Origin: Nocardioides sp. QY071
GTDB taxonomy: Bacteria; Actinomycetota; Actinomycetes; Propionibacteriales; Nocardioidaceae
Assembly: GCF_029961765.1 (NCBI RefSeq)
Contig: NZ_CP124681.1
Coordinates: 3,596,001-3,660,000, forward strand
Direction of reading: 5' to 3'
DNA length: 64,000 nucleotides
The translations under genes and the position numbers were made by a program. Of the stretch, positions 30,433-39,781 are shown piece by piece. The notes under the pieces were generated by a model. It did no database searches, was not told the origin of the DNA, and worked only from the letters and a program-made list of their open reading frames with translations. The first letter of the stretch is position 1. Each line of letters begins with the position of its first letter.

Positions 30433-32037
30433 TCAGTGCACGTTCCGGGTGGTGTCGCGCCAATAGAGGGCCCGCAGTGACTTCTTGTCGACCTTCCCGA
30501 CGGCCGTCTGGGGCAGCGAGTCGACGACCACGACCTCCTTGGGCGCGTACATCGAGCCCTTGACCTGCTTGACGAAGGCCTGGAGCGCGGGCGCGTCGAT
30601 CTCCTGTCCCGCGCGGGCCACCACGAATGCGGTGACGATCTCGCCCCATCGCTCGTCGGGTGCGCCGATCACGGCGGCCGAGCTCACCGAGGGATGGCCG
30701 GTCAGGGCCGCCTCGACCTCGCTGGCGTAGATGTTGAATCCGCCGGAGATGATCATGTCCTTCTTGCGGTCCACGATGTAGAGCAGCCCCTCGTCATCTT
30801 GACGAGCGAGGTCGCCGGTGTGGAGCCAGCCGTCCTTGAGTGCCTCAGCGGTCTGTTCCGGCAGGTTCCGATAGCCGAGCATGACGCCACGGTTGCGCAT
30901 GACGATCTCACCGACCTCACCCACAGGCACGTCGTTGCCGTCGTCGTCGACCAGCCGGATCCGGTTGCCGAGAGCCGGCCGGCCGCACGACCCGAGTTGC
31001 TCCAGGTCGGCCGTCTCGTGAGCGGCCTTGGGCAGCACGGTCCCGATGCCGGTCGACTCGGTCTGGCCGTAGATCTGGGAGAAGACCGGTCCGATGCGTT
31101 CGCGCGCCTCGGCCAGTCGCACCGGCGACATCGGCCCGGTCGCGTACCAGAACACCTCGAGGCTCGACAGGTCCCTGGTCTCCGGCCGGGCGTGGTCGAG
31201 CAGCGTGTAGATCATCGTCGGCATCCCGATGAGGCAGTTCACGCGCTCGGCCTCGATCACGTCGAGGAACCTGCCGGGCTCGAAGCCCTGCTCGACGACG
31301 ACGGTCCCGCCGCGCAACAGCGTCGGGACGACGCTGAGCACGGTGGCGTGGGTGAGCGGTGCCGCGGCCAGGTAGCGCGGCAGCTGCGGCTGCTCGAAGT
31401 CCACCAGGTGCGTGAGCGCCATCTGCGCCATCGCCCGGTGCGGCAGCATCACGCCCTTGGGCCGACCGGTCGTGCCGCCGGTGTACTGCAGCCACGCGAC
31501 GTCGGACTCGGTGGCCGGCCCGGCATCGAGCGGGCGTGCGGCGTATGACTCGCCTTCGGGCAGGCCGCCGTCGGCCGGTACCACCAGCAGGTGGCGCAAC
31601 GAGTCAACCTGGCCGAGGACCTCCCGGCCGTGCTCCTCGAGACTCGCAGAGACCACGAGCACGGCTGCCTCGGCGTCCTCGCAGACCACGATGTGGTCCT
31701 GCACCGAGGCGAGCGCCTGGAGCCCCGTGAATCGCCCACCGAGGAGGTACGTCGCGGCCTGCACGATCCAGGACTCGGGCATGTTCGGGCTGAGCATGGT
31801 GACGCCCACCCCCAGGCCGACGCCGCGCTGACTGAGGGCACCCATGTACTGCGAGACCAGGTGCCGCACCTGGGCGTAGGTCAATCGCCGGTCCCCCGCG
31901 ACGAACGCCTCCGCGGAGTGGTGCCGCGTCAATGACTGGACGATGAGGTCGCTCAGCGTCGCACCGGCCGAGGCCGTCGACGGCGAGTTGCTCTGAGAGG
32001 TAGCGGACGGAGTCACCCCACCAGCGTGGGCTTCCAC
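30433..32037 (-). CDS. AMP-dependent acyl-CoA synthetase/ligase
   Basis: 534 residues of the ANL superfamily. The ATP loop is WLQYTGGTTGRPKGVMLPH, the A5 region IYGQTESTGIG, the hinge WLHTGDLARQDDEGLLYIVDRKKDMIISGGFNIY and the C-terminal catalytic Lys sits in PQTAVGKVDKKSLR. It is most like medium-chain or aromatic acyl-CoA ligases (FadD3/FadD13-like). Two GTG starts are possible, at 32037 and 32016; neither has a strong ribosome site. First metabolic gene of the operon, directly behind the AraC regulator gene. Confidence 0.88.
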   Translation of the reverse strand: MEAHAGGVTPSATSQSNSPSTASAGATLSDLIVQSLTRHHSAEAFVAGDRRLTYAQVRHLVSQYMGALSQRGVGLGVGVTMLSPNMPESWIVQAATYLLGGRFTGLQALASVQDHIVVCEDAEAAVLVVSASLEEHGREVLGQVDSLRHLLVVPADGGLPEGESYAARPLDAGPATESDVAWLQYTGGTTGRPKGVMLPHRAMAQMALTHLVDFEQPQLPRYLAAAPLTHATVLSVVPTLLRGGTVVVEQGFEPGRFLDVIEAERVNCLIGMPTMIYTLLDHARPETRDLSSLEVFWYATGPMSPVRLAEARERIGPVFSQIYGQTESTGIGTVLPKAAHETADLEQLGSCGRPALGNRIRLVDDDGNDVPVGEVGEIVMRNRGVMLGYRNLPEQTAEALKDGWLHTGDLARQDDEGLLYIVDRKKDMIISGGFNIYASEVEAALTGHPSVSSAAVIGAPDERWGEIVTAFVVARAGQEIDAPALQAFVKQVKGSMYAPKEVVVVDSLPQTAVGKVDKKSLRALYWRDTTRNVH

Positions 32038-32076
32038 CCGAGGGGGCTGCCACCGATGTTCGGCCAGGAACTACGG

Positions 32077-32877
32077 CTAGCCCGCCAACTTCTCAGCCGT
32101 GGGCAGGTCGGAGGACCGAGCCGACGAGCGATAGCGGCCAGGTGTCTGACCGACCAGCTCGGTGAAGACGTCGATGAAGCTGCTGGGATTCGACCAGCCC
32201 AGCCGGATCGCCGTCTCGGTGACCGAGGCACCGTCGCTGAGCTCGATCAGCGCCCGCTGGATGCGCAGCAGGGTGCGCCACCGGTGGAAGCTCATCGACA
32301 GCTCGCTGCCGAACAGGCGGCTCAGGGTGCGCTCACTGGCGCCGATGCGATGGCCCAGCTCGGCCAGGGTCGCCGGGCTCGCCGGGTCCGCGTGGAGCAG
32401 GTCGGTGACCGCCTTGAGACGCCGGTCGCTCGGCTCCGGGAGGCGCAGTGGCTCCTGTTCGGCGCGAGCGAGCTCGGCGAGCACGACGTCGATCAGCAGC
32501 CGCGCACGGGCGCTGCCCAGCGGCTCGCCCTCGCTCATCAGCGCCAGATAGGCCTCGCGCAGCAACGCGCTCGCCACGAAGACCGACGGCTCGGCCGGCA
32601 GGTCACCGGACAGCGTCACGGGCAGCGACAGCACGCTGATGTCGGTCTCGCCGTACGCCTTGCTGCTGTGCACCGCGAAGGGCGGCACCCACATGATCCG
32701 ACTGGCCGGCGCCACCCAAGTGCCCACCTCGGTCGCGGTGACGAGGGCCCCACGCGCGGCGTAGCGGAGCTGGCCGTGGTCGTGGAAGTGGGGGGCCACG
32801 TCAGCGCCATGGGGCAGCGACGCCGACAACGGTGCGTCGTCGTTGCAGAAGATCGGCTCGCCGTTGAGGTCGGACAT
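32077..32877 (-). CDS. AraC-family regulator with N-terminal cupin
   Basis: 266 residues. An N-terminal cupin ligand domain (DVAPHFHDHGQLRYAARGALVTATEVGTWVAPASRIMWVPPFAVH) is followed by two helix-turn-helix motifs (SPATLAELGHRIGASERTLSRLFGSE, then SVTETAIRLGWSNPSSFIDVF). The start at MSDLNGEP is used because earlier residues show no family character. It is 39 bp upstream of the ligase gene on the same strand and divergent from the NmrA-like gene, so it may control both. Confidence 0.9.
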   Translation of the reverse strand: MSDLNGEPIFCNDDAPLSASLPHGADVAPHFHDHGQLRYAARGALVTATEVGTWVAPASRIMWVPPFAVHSSKAYGETDISVLSLPVTLSGDLPAEPSVFVASALLREAYLALMSEGEPLGSARARLLIDVVLAELARAEQEPLRLPEPSDRRLKAVTDLLHADPASPATLAELGHRIGASERTLSRLFGSELSMSFHRWRTLLRIQRALIELSDGASVTETAIRLGWSNPSSFIDVFTELVGQTPGRYRSSARSSDLPTAEKLAG

Positions 32878-32969
32878 GCGATCGAGATTACGCGCCGTTG
32901 GCGGGTTATCGGAAGAACCTGGCGCGATACCGGTGGTACGCCAGACGCCGCGGACGGCATCGTGGAGAC

Positions 32970-33854
32970 ATGTCACAACAGATGAGGACGACGGGCCCGA
33001 TCGCGGTCTTCGGCGCGACCGGCCGACAGGGCGGAGCGGTCGTCGACGCTCTGCTGGACCGCCAAGCCCCGGTGCGGGCGCTGGTCCGCGACCCACAGTC
33101 CGACAGGGCTCAGGCGCTGGCCGCCCGCGGCGTGGATCTGGCCGCCGTCCGGACCGACGACCCGGCGTCGATGGCCGCAGCGCTGACGGAGGTCGAGGCG
33201 TTCTCCTTCATGACCCCGGAGGCGAACAGCCTGGACGAGGTCGAGACGGAGATCCGCATCGGCACCGCGCTCGTCGACGCGGCGGTCGCGGCACGCGTCC
33301 CCCACGTCGTGTTCAACTCGGTCTTCGGCGCGGACCAGGAGTCGGGTGTGCCGCACCACGACTCGAAGCACACGATTGAGGAGCGGCTGAGGGCGTGCGG
33401 CCTCAGGGCCACGATGGTTCGTTCGGCTCCCTTCATGGAGGAGATGGCACCGAAGCTGGAGCACGGAGAGATCGTGCTGAGGGTGCCGATGCCGGAGGAC
33501 GTCGCCCTGAAGATGGTCTCGGTCAGGGACGTCGGCCGCGTCGCCGCCGCGCTCCTGCTCGGCACCGCGGAGGCACCCGGCGGAGCCGTCGAGCTCGTCG
33601 GCGACGAGCTGACGGGGCCGCAGATCGCCGCTGCGTTCGGCGCTCACGCCGGCCTCCCGGCACGTTACGAGGCCCTCCCGTTGAGCGTGCTTCCCAGCGA
33701 GCTCGACAGGGAGATGTTCCGCCAGTTCGCCACGATGGGGGAAGTCCCCTCGGACCTTGCAGTGGCGCGGGCGATCGAGCCGGCCACCCTCGACCTGGCC
33801 GGGTGGATCCGAGCCACCGGCTGGACCGTGCCCGCGAACGGGACCGGCTCCTGA
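32970..33854 (+). CDS. NmrA-like NAD(P)-binding protein
   Basis: 294 residues. The Rossmann motif GPIAVFGATGRQGGAVVDALLD near residue 10 and ALVRDPQSDRAQALAARG are typical of NmrA/HSCARG proteins, which act as NADPH-redox sensors or as reductases. An atypical-SDR active site is not evident. Adjacent and divergent to the AraC regulator, so it is a candidate target. A strong hairpin follows the gene. Confidence 0.88.
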   Translation: MSQQMRTTGPIAVFGATGRQGGAVVDALLDRQAPVRALVRDPQSDRAQALAARGVDLAAVRTDDPASMAAALTEVEAFSFMTPEANSLDEVETEIRIGTALVDAAVAARVPHVVFNSVFGADQESGVPHHDSKHTIEERLRACGLRATMVRSAPFMEEMAPKLEHGEIVLRVPMPEDVALKMVSVRDVGRVAAALLLGTAEAPGGAVELVGDELTGPQIAAAFGAHAGLPARYEALPLSVLPSELDREMFRQFATMGEVPSDLAVARAIEPATLDLAGWIRATGWTVPANGTGS

Positions 33855-33885
33855 GCCTCCGGCTGCGATGAACCCGTAGCGCAAA

Positions 33886-33915
33886 CGGCCGGCACGGCAT
33901 TGACCGTGCCGGCCG
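33886..33915. terminator. Bidirectional hairpin terminator
   Basis: CGGCCGGCACGG and CCGTGCCGGCCG form a perfect 12-bp stem with loop CATTGA between two converging genes. Confidence 0.85.
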
Positions 33916-33961
33916 CAACATTGCTCGGGCGCCTTTCACCTAGGCTGGTGTGCCCAACTTG

Positions 33962-35062
33962 CTAGGACGTGAATGCGGCGGTGATCCCGCCGATGCTCGC
34001 GAACTCGGCGTGGACCGACATCCCTCCGGTCACAGGAACGGATGCGTGGAGCGCGCCGGCAAGCACCAGATCGCCTGGCCGCAAGGAGACGCCGAACTCG
34101 GCCAGCTTGTTGGCAAGCCAGACCAGCCCGCGAATCGGGTTCCCCAGCACGGCAGCCCCGGCCGCCGTTGACACGACCTCACCGTCAATCGTGAGGACCA
34201 TGCCCATGGTGGGGAGATCGAGGTCAGCGATCGGCGTCACGACATTGCCGCGAACCACCTTCGCGCAGGATGCGTTGTCGGCGACGGTGTCGGTCAAGCC
34301 GATCTGCCACGCGTTGATGCGGCTGTCGATTACCTCGATGACAGGAAGGGCGCCCGCGATCGCCTCGCGTGCGTCAGCCTCCGTGACGCCCGGTCCGCGC
34401 AGCTCGCGCTCCATCACGAAGGCGACTTCGGCCTCGACCCGCGGCTGGATCAGACCAGAGACAGGGATCGGTTGACCGTCGTCGACGAGCATGTCGGCGA
34501 AGAGCACCCCGTAGTCGGGTTCCTCGACGCCGAGTTGCTCCTGCATGGCCACCGACGTGAGGCCGACCTTCTGACCGACGATGACGCCGCCATCGCGGAG
34601 GCGACGAGAGACATTCAGCTGCTGGATCCGATAGGCGTCCTCGACGCTCAGGCCCGGGACCTGCTCCGACAACGGTGGCATGGTGGTGCTGGTCGACTCC
34701 GCGCGGTGAAGCTGCGCCGCAAGGTCCTCGAGGCTCGGGGACACCGGGCCCGCAGCGCTTGATGCTTCGCCGCTGGCCACGCTGATCGTCTTCAACTCAC
34801 CCAACACGGACATCGCCCTACGCCGAACGGACTGGTGCAACTCGTCGGCGAAGAACTCGTTCCTGCCTTCCAGATCATCGAACGTGAGGATGGCCGCGTG
34901 GGTGAAGGGTTCGGACGACTCCGGGAAGTCCCGGTTCTCGCTGATCGAGACGGCCTTGACGGTGGGGATGGTGGCGAGACTCCGGATACCGTCGAGGACC
35001 TCCTCCGCCTCCGCTCGTGGCGTGTCCTTGCGGAACCAGAAGAGCATCACGTGGTGAATCAC
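33962..35062 (-). CDS. Fusion of a Dabb (A/B-barrel) domain to a 2-keto-4-pentenoate hydratase-like enzyme
   Basis: 366 residues. Residues 1-95 form a stress-responsive A/B-barrel domain (MIHHVMLFWFRKDTP ... FTHAAILTFDDLEGRNEFF). After a Ser/Ala-rich linker (96-115), residues about 118-366 match the MhpD/HpaH hydratase family: IVGQKVGLTSVAMQEQLGVEEPDYGVLF, RVEAEVAFVMERELRGPGV, ALPVIEVIDSRI and GNPIRGLVWLANKLAEFGVSLRPGDLVLAG. The second domain hydrates a 2-hydroxy-dienoate after meta-cleavage, or decarboxylates an oxalocrotonate. Fusion to Dabb is unusual; Dabb proteins can be small cyclases. AAGGAG precedes the ATG by 9 bp. Confidence 0.88.
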   Translation of the reverse strand: MIHHVMLFWFRKDTPRAEAEEVLDGIRSLATIPTVKAVSISENRDFPESSEPFTHAAILTFDDLEGRNEFFADELHQSVRRRAMSVLGELKTISVASGEASSAAGPVSPSLEDLAAQLHRAESTSTTMPPLSEQVPGLSVEDAYRIQQLNVSRRLRDGGVIVGQKVGLTSVAMQEQLGVEEPDYGVLFADMLVDDGQPIPVSGLIQPRVEAEVAFVMERELRGPGVTEADAREAIAGALPVIEVIDSRINAWQIGLTDTVADNASCAKVVRGNVVTPIADLDLPTMGMVLTIDGEVVSTAAGAAVLGNPIRGLVWLANKLAEFGVSLRPGDLVLAGALHASVPVTGGMSVHAEFASIGGITAAFTS

Positions 35063-35144
35063 TTCGTACTCCTTGCATACGTTGGTCGGGGCGAGGACGC
35101 GCGCCTGGCCCTGGAGGACCCCGGATCCGGCGGACAGGCGCCGG

Positions 35145-36920
35145 TCAGACGCTCTCTGCGTCGGGGATCACGGGGAGCAGCAGCTCCGAGGGATGCTCAG
35201 GTCCCGAGAGAACGGTGATGCGCGTGGCCGCGAGCACCTCGCTCGGCCGGTCGACGGGGTCGTTGTGAACGAACGGTCCGACACCGGTCGAGTCGAGAGA
35301 CATCATTCCTTCCGCACCACGCCCCTGACCGTGGTCGAAGTCGCGGCCCAGGACGGTTAGTCCGAGCACGTGGCCCTTCGGGACGACGATCGAGGTCGGC
35401 CAGATCTCGATGGCCAGCTCGACCACCTCGCCGGGCGAGAGCGGCTTCTCGGAGGTGTGCGGGTGGTAGGGCCGGTAGGGCCGAGAGCGCGCTTCGTCCA
35501 GCTCCCGGTGGGAGGCGCGAAGCCAGCCCTGCGACAGAGGAACCTGGGGATCGACCGCTCCCTCGAACAGGACCTCCCGACCGTCCGGGTCGAACAACCG
35601 CAGGACGACGAAGACGTCCGCGTCCGTGGTCGAAGAGGAGATCCAGAGCCTGCACGCAAGAGGACCGGTGATCTCGGTCGCGTGCGGGAAGGGGGCCGTC
35701 CTCAGATCCAGCCCGCCTCCCAGCGCGTCGAACGTCGCGCGCGCAGTTTCTCGCGGCGCGTCCTCGAGGCTGAGAGTCGCAACGTCTAGGAACACCTTTC
35801 GCCAGTCCGTACGGCCGATCGGCCACTCGCTCTCCTTGCGGAGAACGAATTTCTCACCGGGGTGCCGGATCTGGAGCTGGACCGGAGGCTCGTTCCCCCA
35901 GTCTCCCTCCCCCTTCAGGAAGAAGTCGAAGAAGCGCCGCTGGAGGTCGACTCCTTCGCGACTGTAGAAGCGCGCGAAGTGATTGCCGCCGTGGATCTCC
36001 AACCACTTCTGCTCGGACCCCGCATCGACGTACCCCTCCACGTTGCCGCGCAGGTGGAGCCCATCGCCGCCCCAGTTGCCGGCCGATAACAACGGAACCT
36101 CGATGTCGGCGAGGCGGCCCGACCTGGAGCGGTAGTAGTCGTTGTCGAACTGGCTCTCCTGCATGCCCGCATAGATGTCCACGCGATTGCGAGCAAGCTC
36201 GTCGTCGGTGAGCTCCTCGCTCCCCGACGCCAACTCCCCGGTGAACGAGTTGGTCCAGCCACGCGCGCCGAGCCCGTGCTGCACCTTGAGAGGCTGCGCC
36301 TTGGACCAGTTGCGCGAGAACTCCGACAGGATTCCTCCATGTCGCGAGACGTCGCGGTACCAGTCCGATGCTCCCTCCCACGGGCAGAACGCGGCGAGAT
36401 GGGGCGGACGACGTGACGCGGCCGTCCATTGGACGATGGCCATGTACGACACACCGGTCAGCCCGATTCTTCCCGTGGACCACGGCTGAGACGCGGCCCA
36501 CTCGATCGAGTCGTAGATGTCGTCAGCCTCGACCGCGGACATGTTGTCCATGACGCCCGGGGACCGGCCTGTCCCCCGCGCGTCGACTCGTACGACGGTG
36601 TAGCCGAAGGGCACCCAGCGCTCCGGGTCCGGGAGCTCCCAGGACATGAACTGGCCGGATGACCCTTCGAGCACCTCGGGGCACTGCTCCAGGAGGATCT
36701 CCCACGCGGCGGGATAGGCATCCTGCATCGGGAGGTTCTTGCCGTAGCCGCCATAGCTGAGCAGGACGGGGTGTCGACCCTCGCCTCGGGGCCGGAAGAC
36801 GTCGGCACGCAGGACGGCGCCATCGCGCATGACGATGGGAACGTCCTGCTCGTAGGCGAGATCGGCCACGAGCGCGAGCCGCTCGATAGCGTGCGCGTCC
36901 TCGCGCTGGTTGTTCTCCAT
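35145..36920 (-). CDS. CocE/NonD-family hydrolase (X-Pro dipeptidyl-peptidase S15 fold)
   Basis: 591 residues. An alpha/beta hydrolase core starts with VPIVMRDGAVLRADVFRPRGEGRHPVLLSYGGYGK. The nucleophile elbow is GRIGLTGVSYMAIVQW (G-x-S-Y). A C-terminal jelly-roll PepX_C domain (SLEDAPRETARATF ... ELLLPVIPD) completes the family pattern. These enzymes cleave esters or amides such as cocaine or cephalosporin side chains. I chose the ATG at MENNQREDA because AGGAG precedes it. It is 82 bp downstream of nothing on its strand and divergent from the isomerase gene, with a palindrome between. Confidence 0.9.
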   Translation of the reverse strand: MENNQREDAHAIERLALVADLAYEQDVPIVMRDGAVLRADVFRPRGEGRHPVLLSYGGYGKNLPMQDAYPAAWEILLEQCPEVLEGSSGQFMSWELPDPERWVPFGYTVVRVDARGTGRSPGVMDNMSAVEADDIYDSIEWAASQPWSTGRIGLTGVSYMAIVQWTAASRRPPHLAAFCPWEGASDWYRDVSRHGGILSEFSRNWSKAQPLKVQHGLGARGWTNSFTGELASGSEELTDDELARNRVDIYAGMQESQFDNDYYRSRSGRLADIEVPLLSAGNWGGDGLHLRGNVEGYVDAGSEQKWLEIHGGNHFARFYSREGVDLQRRFFDFFLKGEGDWGNEPPVQLQIRHPGEKFVLRKESEWPIGRTDWRKVFLDVATLSLEDAPRETARATFDALGGGLDLRTAPFPHATEITGPLACRLWISSSTTDADVFVVLRLFDPDGREVLFEGAVDPQVPLSQGWLRASHRELDEARSRPYRPYHPHTSEKPLSPGEVVELAIEIWPTSIVVPKGHVLGLTVLGRDFDHGQGRGAEGMMSLDSTGVGPFVHNDPVDRPSEVLAATRITVLSGPEHPSELLLPVIPDAESV

Positions 36921-36996
36921 GAGGGCTTCTCCTAGGTCGGCGTCCGCGCCGAGAGCGCATCCGAGGCAGTTGGCGACTGAACCTTGACGCGACAAC

Positions 36997-37013
36997 TCTC
37001 GCTTTAAGCGAGA
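36997..37013. promoter_or_regulatory. Perfect 17-nt palindrome between divergent genes, candidate operator
   Basis: TCTCGCTTTAAGCGAGA lies 77 bp upstream of the CocE-type gene start and in the shared 267-bp gap with the TIM-barrel isomerase gene. The nearby TetR (38139) is a candidate binder. Confidence 0.6.
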
Positions 37014-37187
37014 CTAGACGTCGGCCCGTTGGCTATGCAAGACATTTCGCGTTAGCAGCATCAAGGCGCCTTCGCCCTGTTCTTCGAGCTGTCACCGGTG
37101 GCCTTAAACGCGTGTACTCTTGCGTTACTGGTCGGACGGCGGGGCAGGGCCGGCGACACCGTCAACGAGAGAGGCCGGGAGCGACCC

Positions 37188-38081
37188 ATGGACGAGATGA
37201 CGCAGGTGCGCGGACCGCGGACGCGGGACTTCTCCGAACGACTCTCGATCAATCAGCTGATGCTGGACGGATCGAGCTTCGAGGAGGATCTCGCGACCTG
37301 TCGGCGCGTGGGGGCGACAGGGATCGGGATCGTCGAGCAGAAGCTCGGAACAGGCCGCGACGAGGAGCTGGCCGAGCTCGTCGCCGAAGCCGGCCTGCAG
37401 GCGACCCTCTGCACATCCGCGACCCCGAGCATCCTGCCCGTGCGTCTCTTCGGGGGGCCGACCGATCCCCAGGCACGGACCGACGCTCTCGTGGCATCGA
37501 TTAAGCGGTTCGAGCCCTTCGGGCCGTCTCAGTTCATCACCCTCACCGGCATCGACGATGCGCGCGACGCCGACGAACAGCGCCGAATCCTCATCGAGGG
37601 ATACAAGCGGGCGAGCGCAGCAGCAGCCGAGGTGGGCGCCCTGATCGGGATCGAGCCCATCAGGAGCGACCTCGCGTCCGAGGCGTCCGTGCTCTCGTCG
37701 CTGGCCGAGACAGCCGATCTCATCGCCTCGATCAACACGCCGAACGTCGGCATCGTCTTCGACGTCTTCCACCACTGGGACTCCGAGACGCTTCTCGAGG
37801 ACATCGCGACCTACGCGTCCCTCTTCACCATCGTGCAGCTGGGCGACGTCCCGCACGACCGTGGCTCCGGCATGCATCGCGTCATCCCAGGCGAAGGGAT
37901 CATCGCATTCGAGCAGATCTTCGGCGCCCTCGAGACCGCCGGATACGCGGGCTGGTACGACCTCGAGATGCTCTCCGACCCAGCATCCCCAGGCGCAGGC
38001 CAAGACCTGCCTCACGACGAGATCGCGCGACGCGCGAAGCGTGGCCTGGAATCCGCTTGGCACGCCGGTCTCCTCAGGTGA
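37188..38081 (+). CDS. TIM-barrel sugar-phosphate isomerase/epimerase-like protein
   Basis: 297 residues of the AP-endonuclease-2-like TIM-barrel family: LSINQLMLDGSSFEEDLATCRRVGATGIGIVEQ at the start, then ALIGIEPI (metal-ligand Glu), VGIVFDVFHHWDSE (Asp and His) and HRVIPGEGIIAFEQIFGALETAGYAGWYDLEM (His, final Glu). Such proteins isomerise or epimerise sugars, inositol derivatives or hydroxypyruvate. ATG chosen with GGGAG upstream. A TetR gene follows 57 bp downstream. Confidence 0.86.
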   Translation: MDEMTQVRGPRTRDFSERLSINQLMLDGSSFEEDLATCRRVGATGIGIVEQKLGTGRDEELAELVAEAGLQATLCTSATPSILPVRLFGGPTDPQARTDALVASIKRFEPFGPSQFITLTGIDDARDADEQRRILIEGYKRASAAAAEVGALIGIEPIRSDLASEASVLSSLAETADLIASINTPNVGIVFDVFHHWDSETLLEDIATYASLFTIVQLGDVPHDRGSGMHRVIPGEGIIAFEQIFGALETAGYAGWYDLEMLSDPASPGAGQDLPHDEIARRAKRGLESAWHAGLLR

Positions 38082-38138
38082 GCGGGGACACGACGACGCC
38101 TCGCGATCTGCCCCCCTGAGCAACGCTAGGGTCGGAGA

Positions 38139-38744
38139 GTGCCCAGTCCAGGTCCCCCCTACGGAACGGTGCGCTCCGGCGGCCGCACCGCTAGGACCGC
38201 AGCCGCGGTGCACGAAGCAGTACTCGCCCTGATCGCCGAAGGCGGTAGCGAGAGCTTGTCGATGAAGGAGATCTCTGCGCGCTCCGGCGTTCACGAGGCC
38301 ACGCTCTACCGACGCTGGCGCGACGTCGACACGGTGATTCTCGATGCGGCGACCACGCGGGTCGTCCATGACAACCCGATCCAGGACACCGGATCCTTGC
38401 GCGGCGACCTTCGCGCGTGGGCCGCCTACGCAGCCGCCGAGATCGCGCACCCCGCGGGGTTCGCACTCTTCGAGGCCCTCATCCGGGCGAAGCTCATTAG
38501 CGATGACGACGACGCCGATGCCACGCGCCGCCGAGAGCGGGCCAGGGCCTATCTGGAGCACCGTTCCGCTCACCTCCAGGAAGCGATCGATCGCGCGCGC
38601 GAGCGTGGCGAGCCGGCTCCGCCCCTGTCCGCGGTGCTCGACGGGGTGCTCGCTCCGCTCTACCTCAGGGCGGTCTTCGGGTATCGCCGTACCGATGAGG
38701 ACGTCGAGATGCTCATCGACCGCGTTCTGAGCGACCACTCATGA
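38139..38744 (+). CDS. TetR-family transcriptional regulator
   Basis: 201 residues. The N-terminal helix-turn-helix reads AAVHEAVLALIAEGGSESLSMKEISARSGVHEATLYRRWRDVDTVILDA, followed by a C-terminal domain of the TetR_C_16-like sort. GTG start. It probably regulates the hydrolase/isomerase pair through the palindrome at 36997. Confidence 0.9.
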   Translation: MPSPGPPYGTVRSGGRTARTAAAVHEAVLALIAEGGSESLSMKEISARSGVHEATLYRRWRDVDTVILDAATTRVVHDNPIQDTGSLRGDLRAWAAYAAAEIAHPAGFALFEALIRAKLISDDDDADATRRRERARAYLEHRSAHLQEAIDRARERGEPAPPLSAVLDGVLAPLYLRAVFGYRRTDEDVEMLIDRVLSDHS

Positions 38745-38848
38745 GCAGCTCGCAGAATTCGACGGTCAGGTCTCACAGACTCCCGGAGATCCACACGACC
38801 TCTTGCGGTGGGCGCGAAACGAACGCCTCCCTGCGTTTCCGCGGGTAG

Positions 38849-39535
38849 ACCGCCGATTCCCTGATTCTCCATGTCGCCGACCGGCTGCACATCACCAAGA
38901 CCGCATTCATCACCTACTCGATCCGCGAGGCGACCCTGAAGGTCATCGCCCGCACTGAGGTCACCATGATGACGGCGCAGGAGTACGACCAGATGATCGC
39001 CTCCATCGATGCCGCCGGCCCCTCCCCCGAGCTGGCGCGTCTGGCCGCACTGCCCCGCCGCATCGGAAACTGGCCCAGCGGCAGGAGGGGCGCAGGTGAG
39101 TCCGCGACGAGCGAACCCACCTACCGCGTCGTACGCCTGGCGCCCGAGCACGACCTGTCGGACATCGACTGCGACGAGCCGTCGCCGACGACAACTGGCT
39201 CGTCCGGGACGCCGCCACGACGGTCCAGGCCGGTGTGTGCGCCGTCCACCTCCTCCTCGAAGAGGTCGTAGACCCTCGCAGGAGGAACCGGTGGGCCAGT
39301 GCGCGTAGTCGGGTACTCCGCGAGCAATCCCACCCAGGTCGTCCGCGAGGACGACGCGCTGGAGACCATCGTCCGCGTCGCCGACGCCGGGGCGGCAAGG
39401 CCATCGTGGTCGATGCCGACAACCCCGGTCTCCTCGCGTTCTCCACGCGCAGCGGGTTTCAAGACCACGGGCACCGCGGACGACCTTGGGCACTACCTGA
39501 AAGTCTCGACCGCCGGAGCGTTGCTCACTCCCTGA
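38849..39535 (+). pseudogene. Decayed DUF1778 antitoxin - GNAT toxin pair (TacA/TacT-like)
   Basis: An N-terminally truncated DUF1778 segment is readable: VADRLHITKTAFITYSIREA, then TMMTAQEYDQMIASIDA and SPELARLAALPRR. It runs on in the same frame into a GNAT start (TYRVVRLAPEHDLSDIDCDEP). The toxin then shifts frame: WLVRDAATTVQAGVCAVHLLLEE in one frame, GYSASNPTQVVREDDALETIVRVADAG in a second, KAIVVDADNPGLLAFSTRSGFQ back in the first, and the ending DDLGHYLKVSTAGALLTP in the second. At least three frame changes plus an internal deletion make it non-functional. Such pairs acetylate aminoacyl-tRNA. Confidence 0.75.
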
Positions 39536-39781
39536 CACACCGGCGCCGTCCATCGTTCGAAGACGGCGCTGGACCTGCAACGAGAACCACAGTGCGACCC
39601 CCACGTCACCGGCGTGGCCGGCGCAGTGAGTGTCCGCTGATCTGCGGTGACCGAGTCCGGCTTCAGCGGCGCGGCGTTGAACGACCTTGCTGACACCCGT
39701 CGGGGAGAGAGTTGTCGGTCGAGCACGGTCCCGGCCGAGGTCATCTGCCGGAAGACGAACCCACCGCCCCCAGGCCGCTGA

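Noticed and set aside
37125..38738. A 537-codon minus-strand frame opposite the isomerase and TetR genes
   Set aside because: The plus-strand genes have clear family motifs, starts and ribosome sites; the antisense frame has none.
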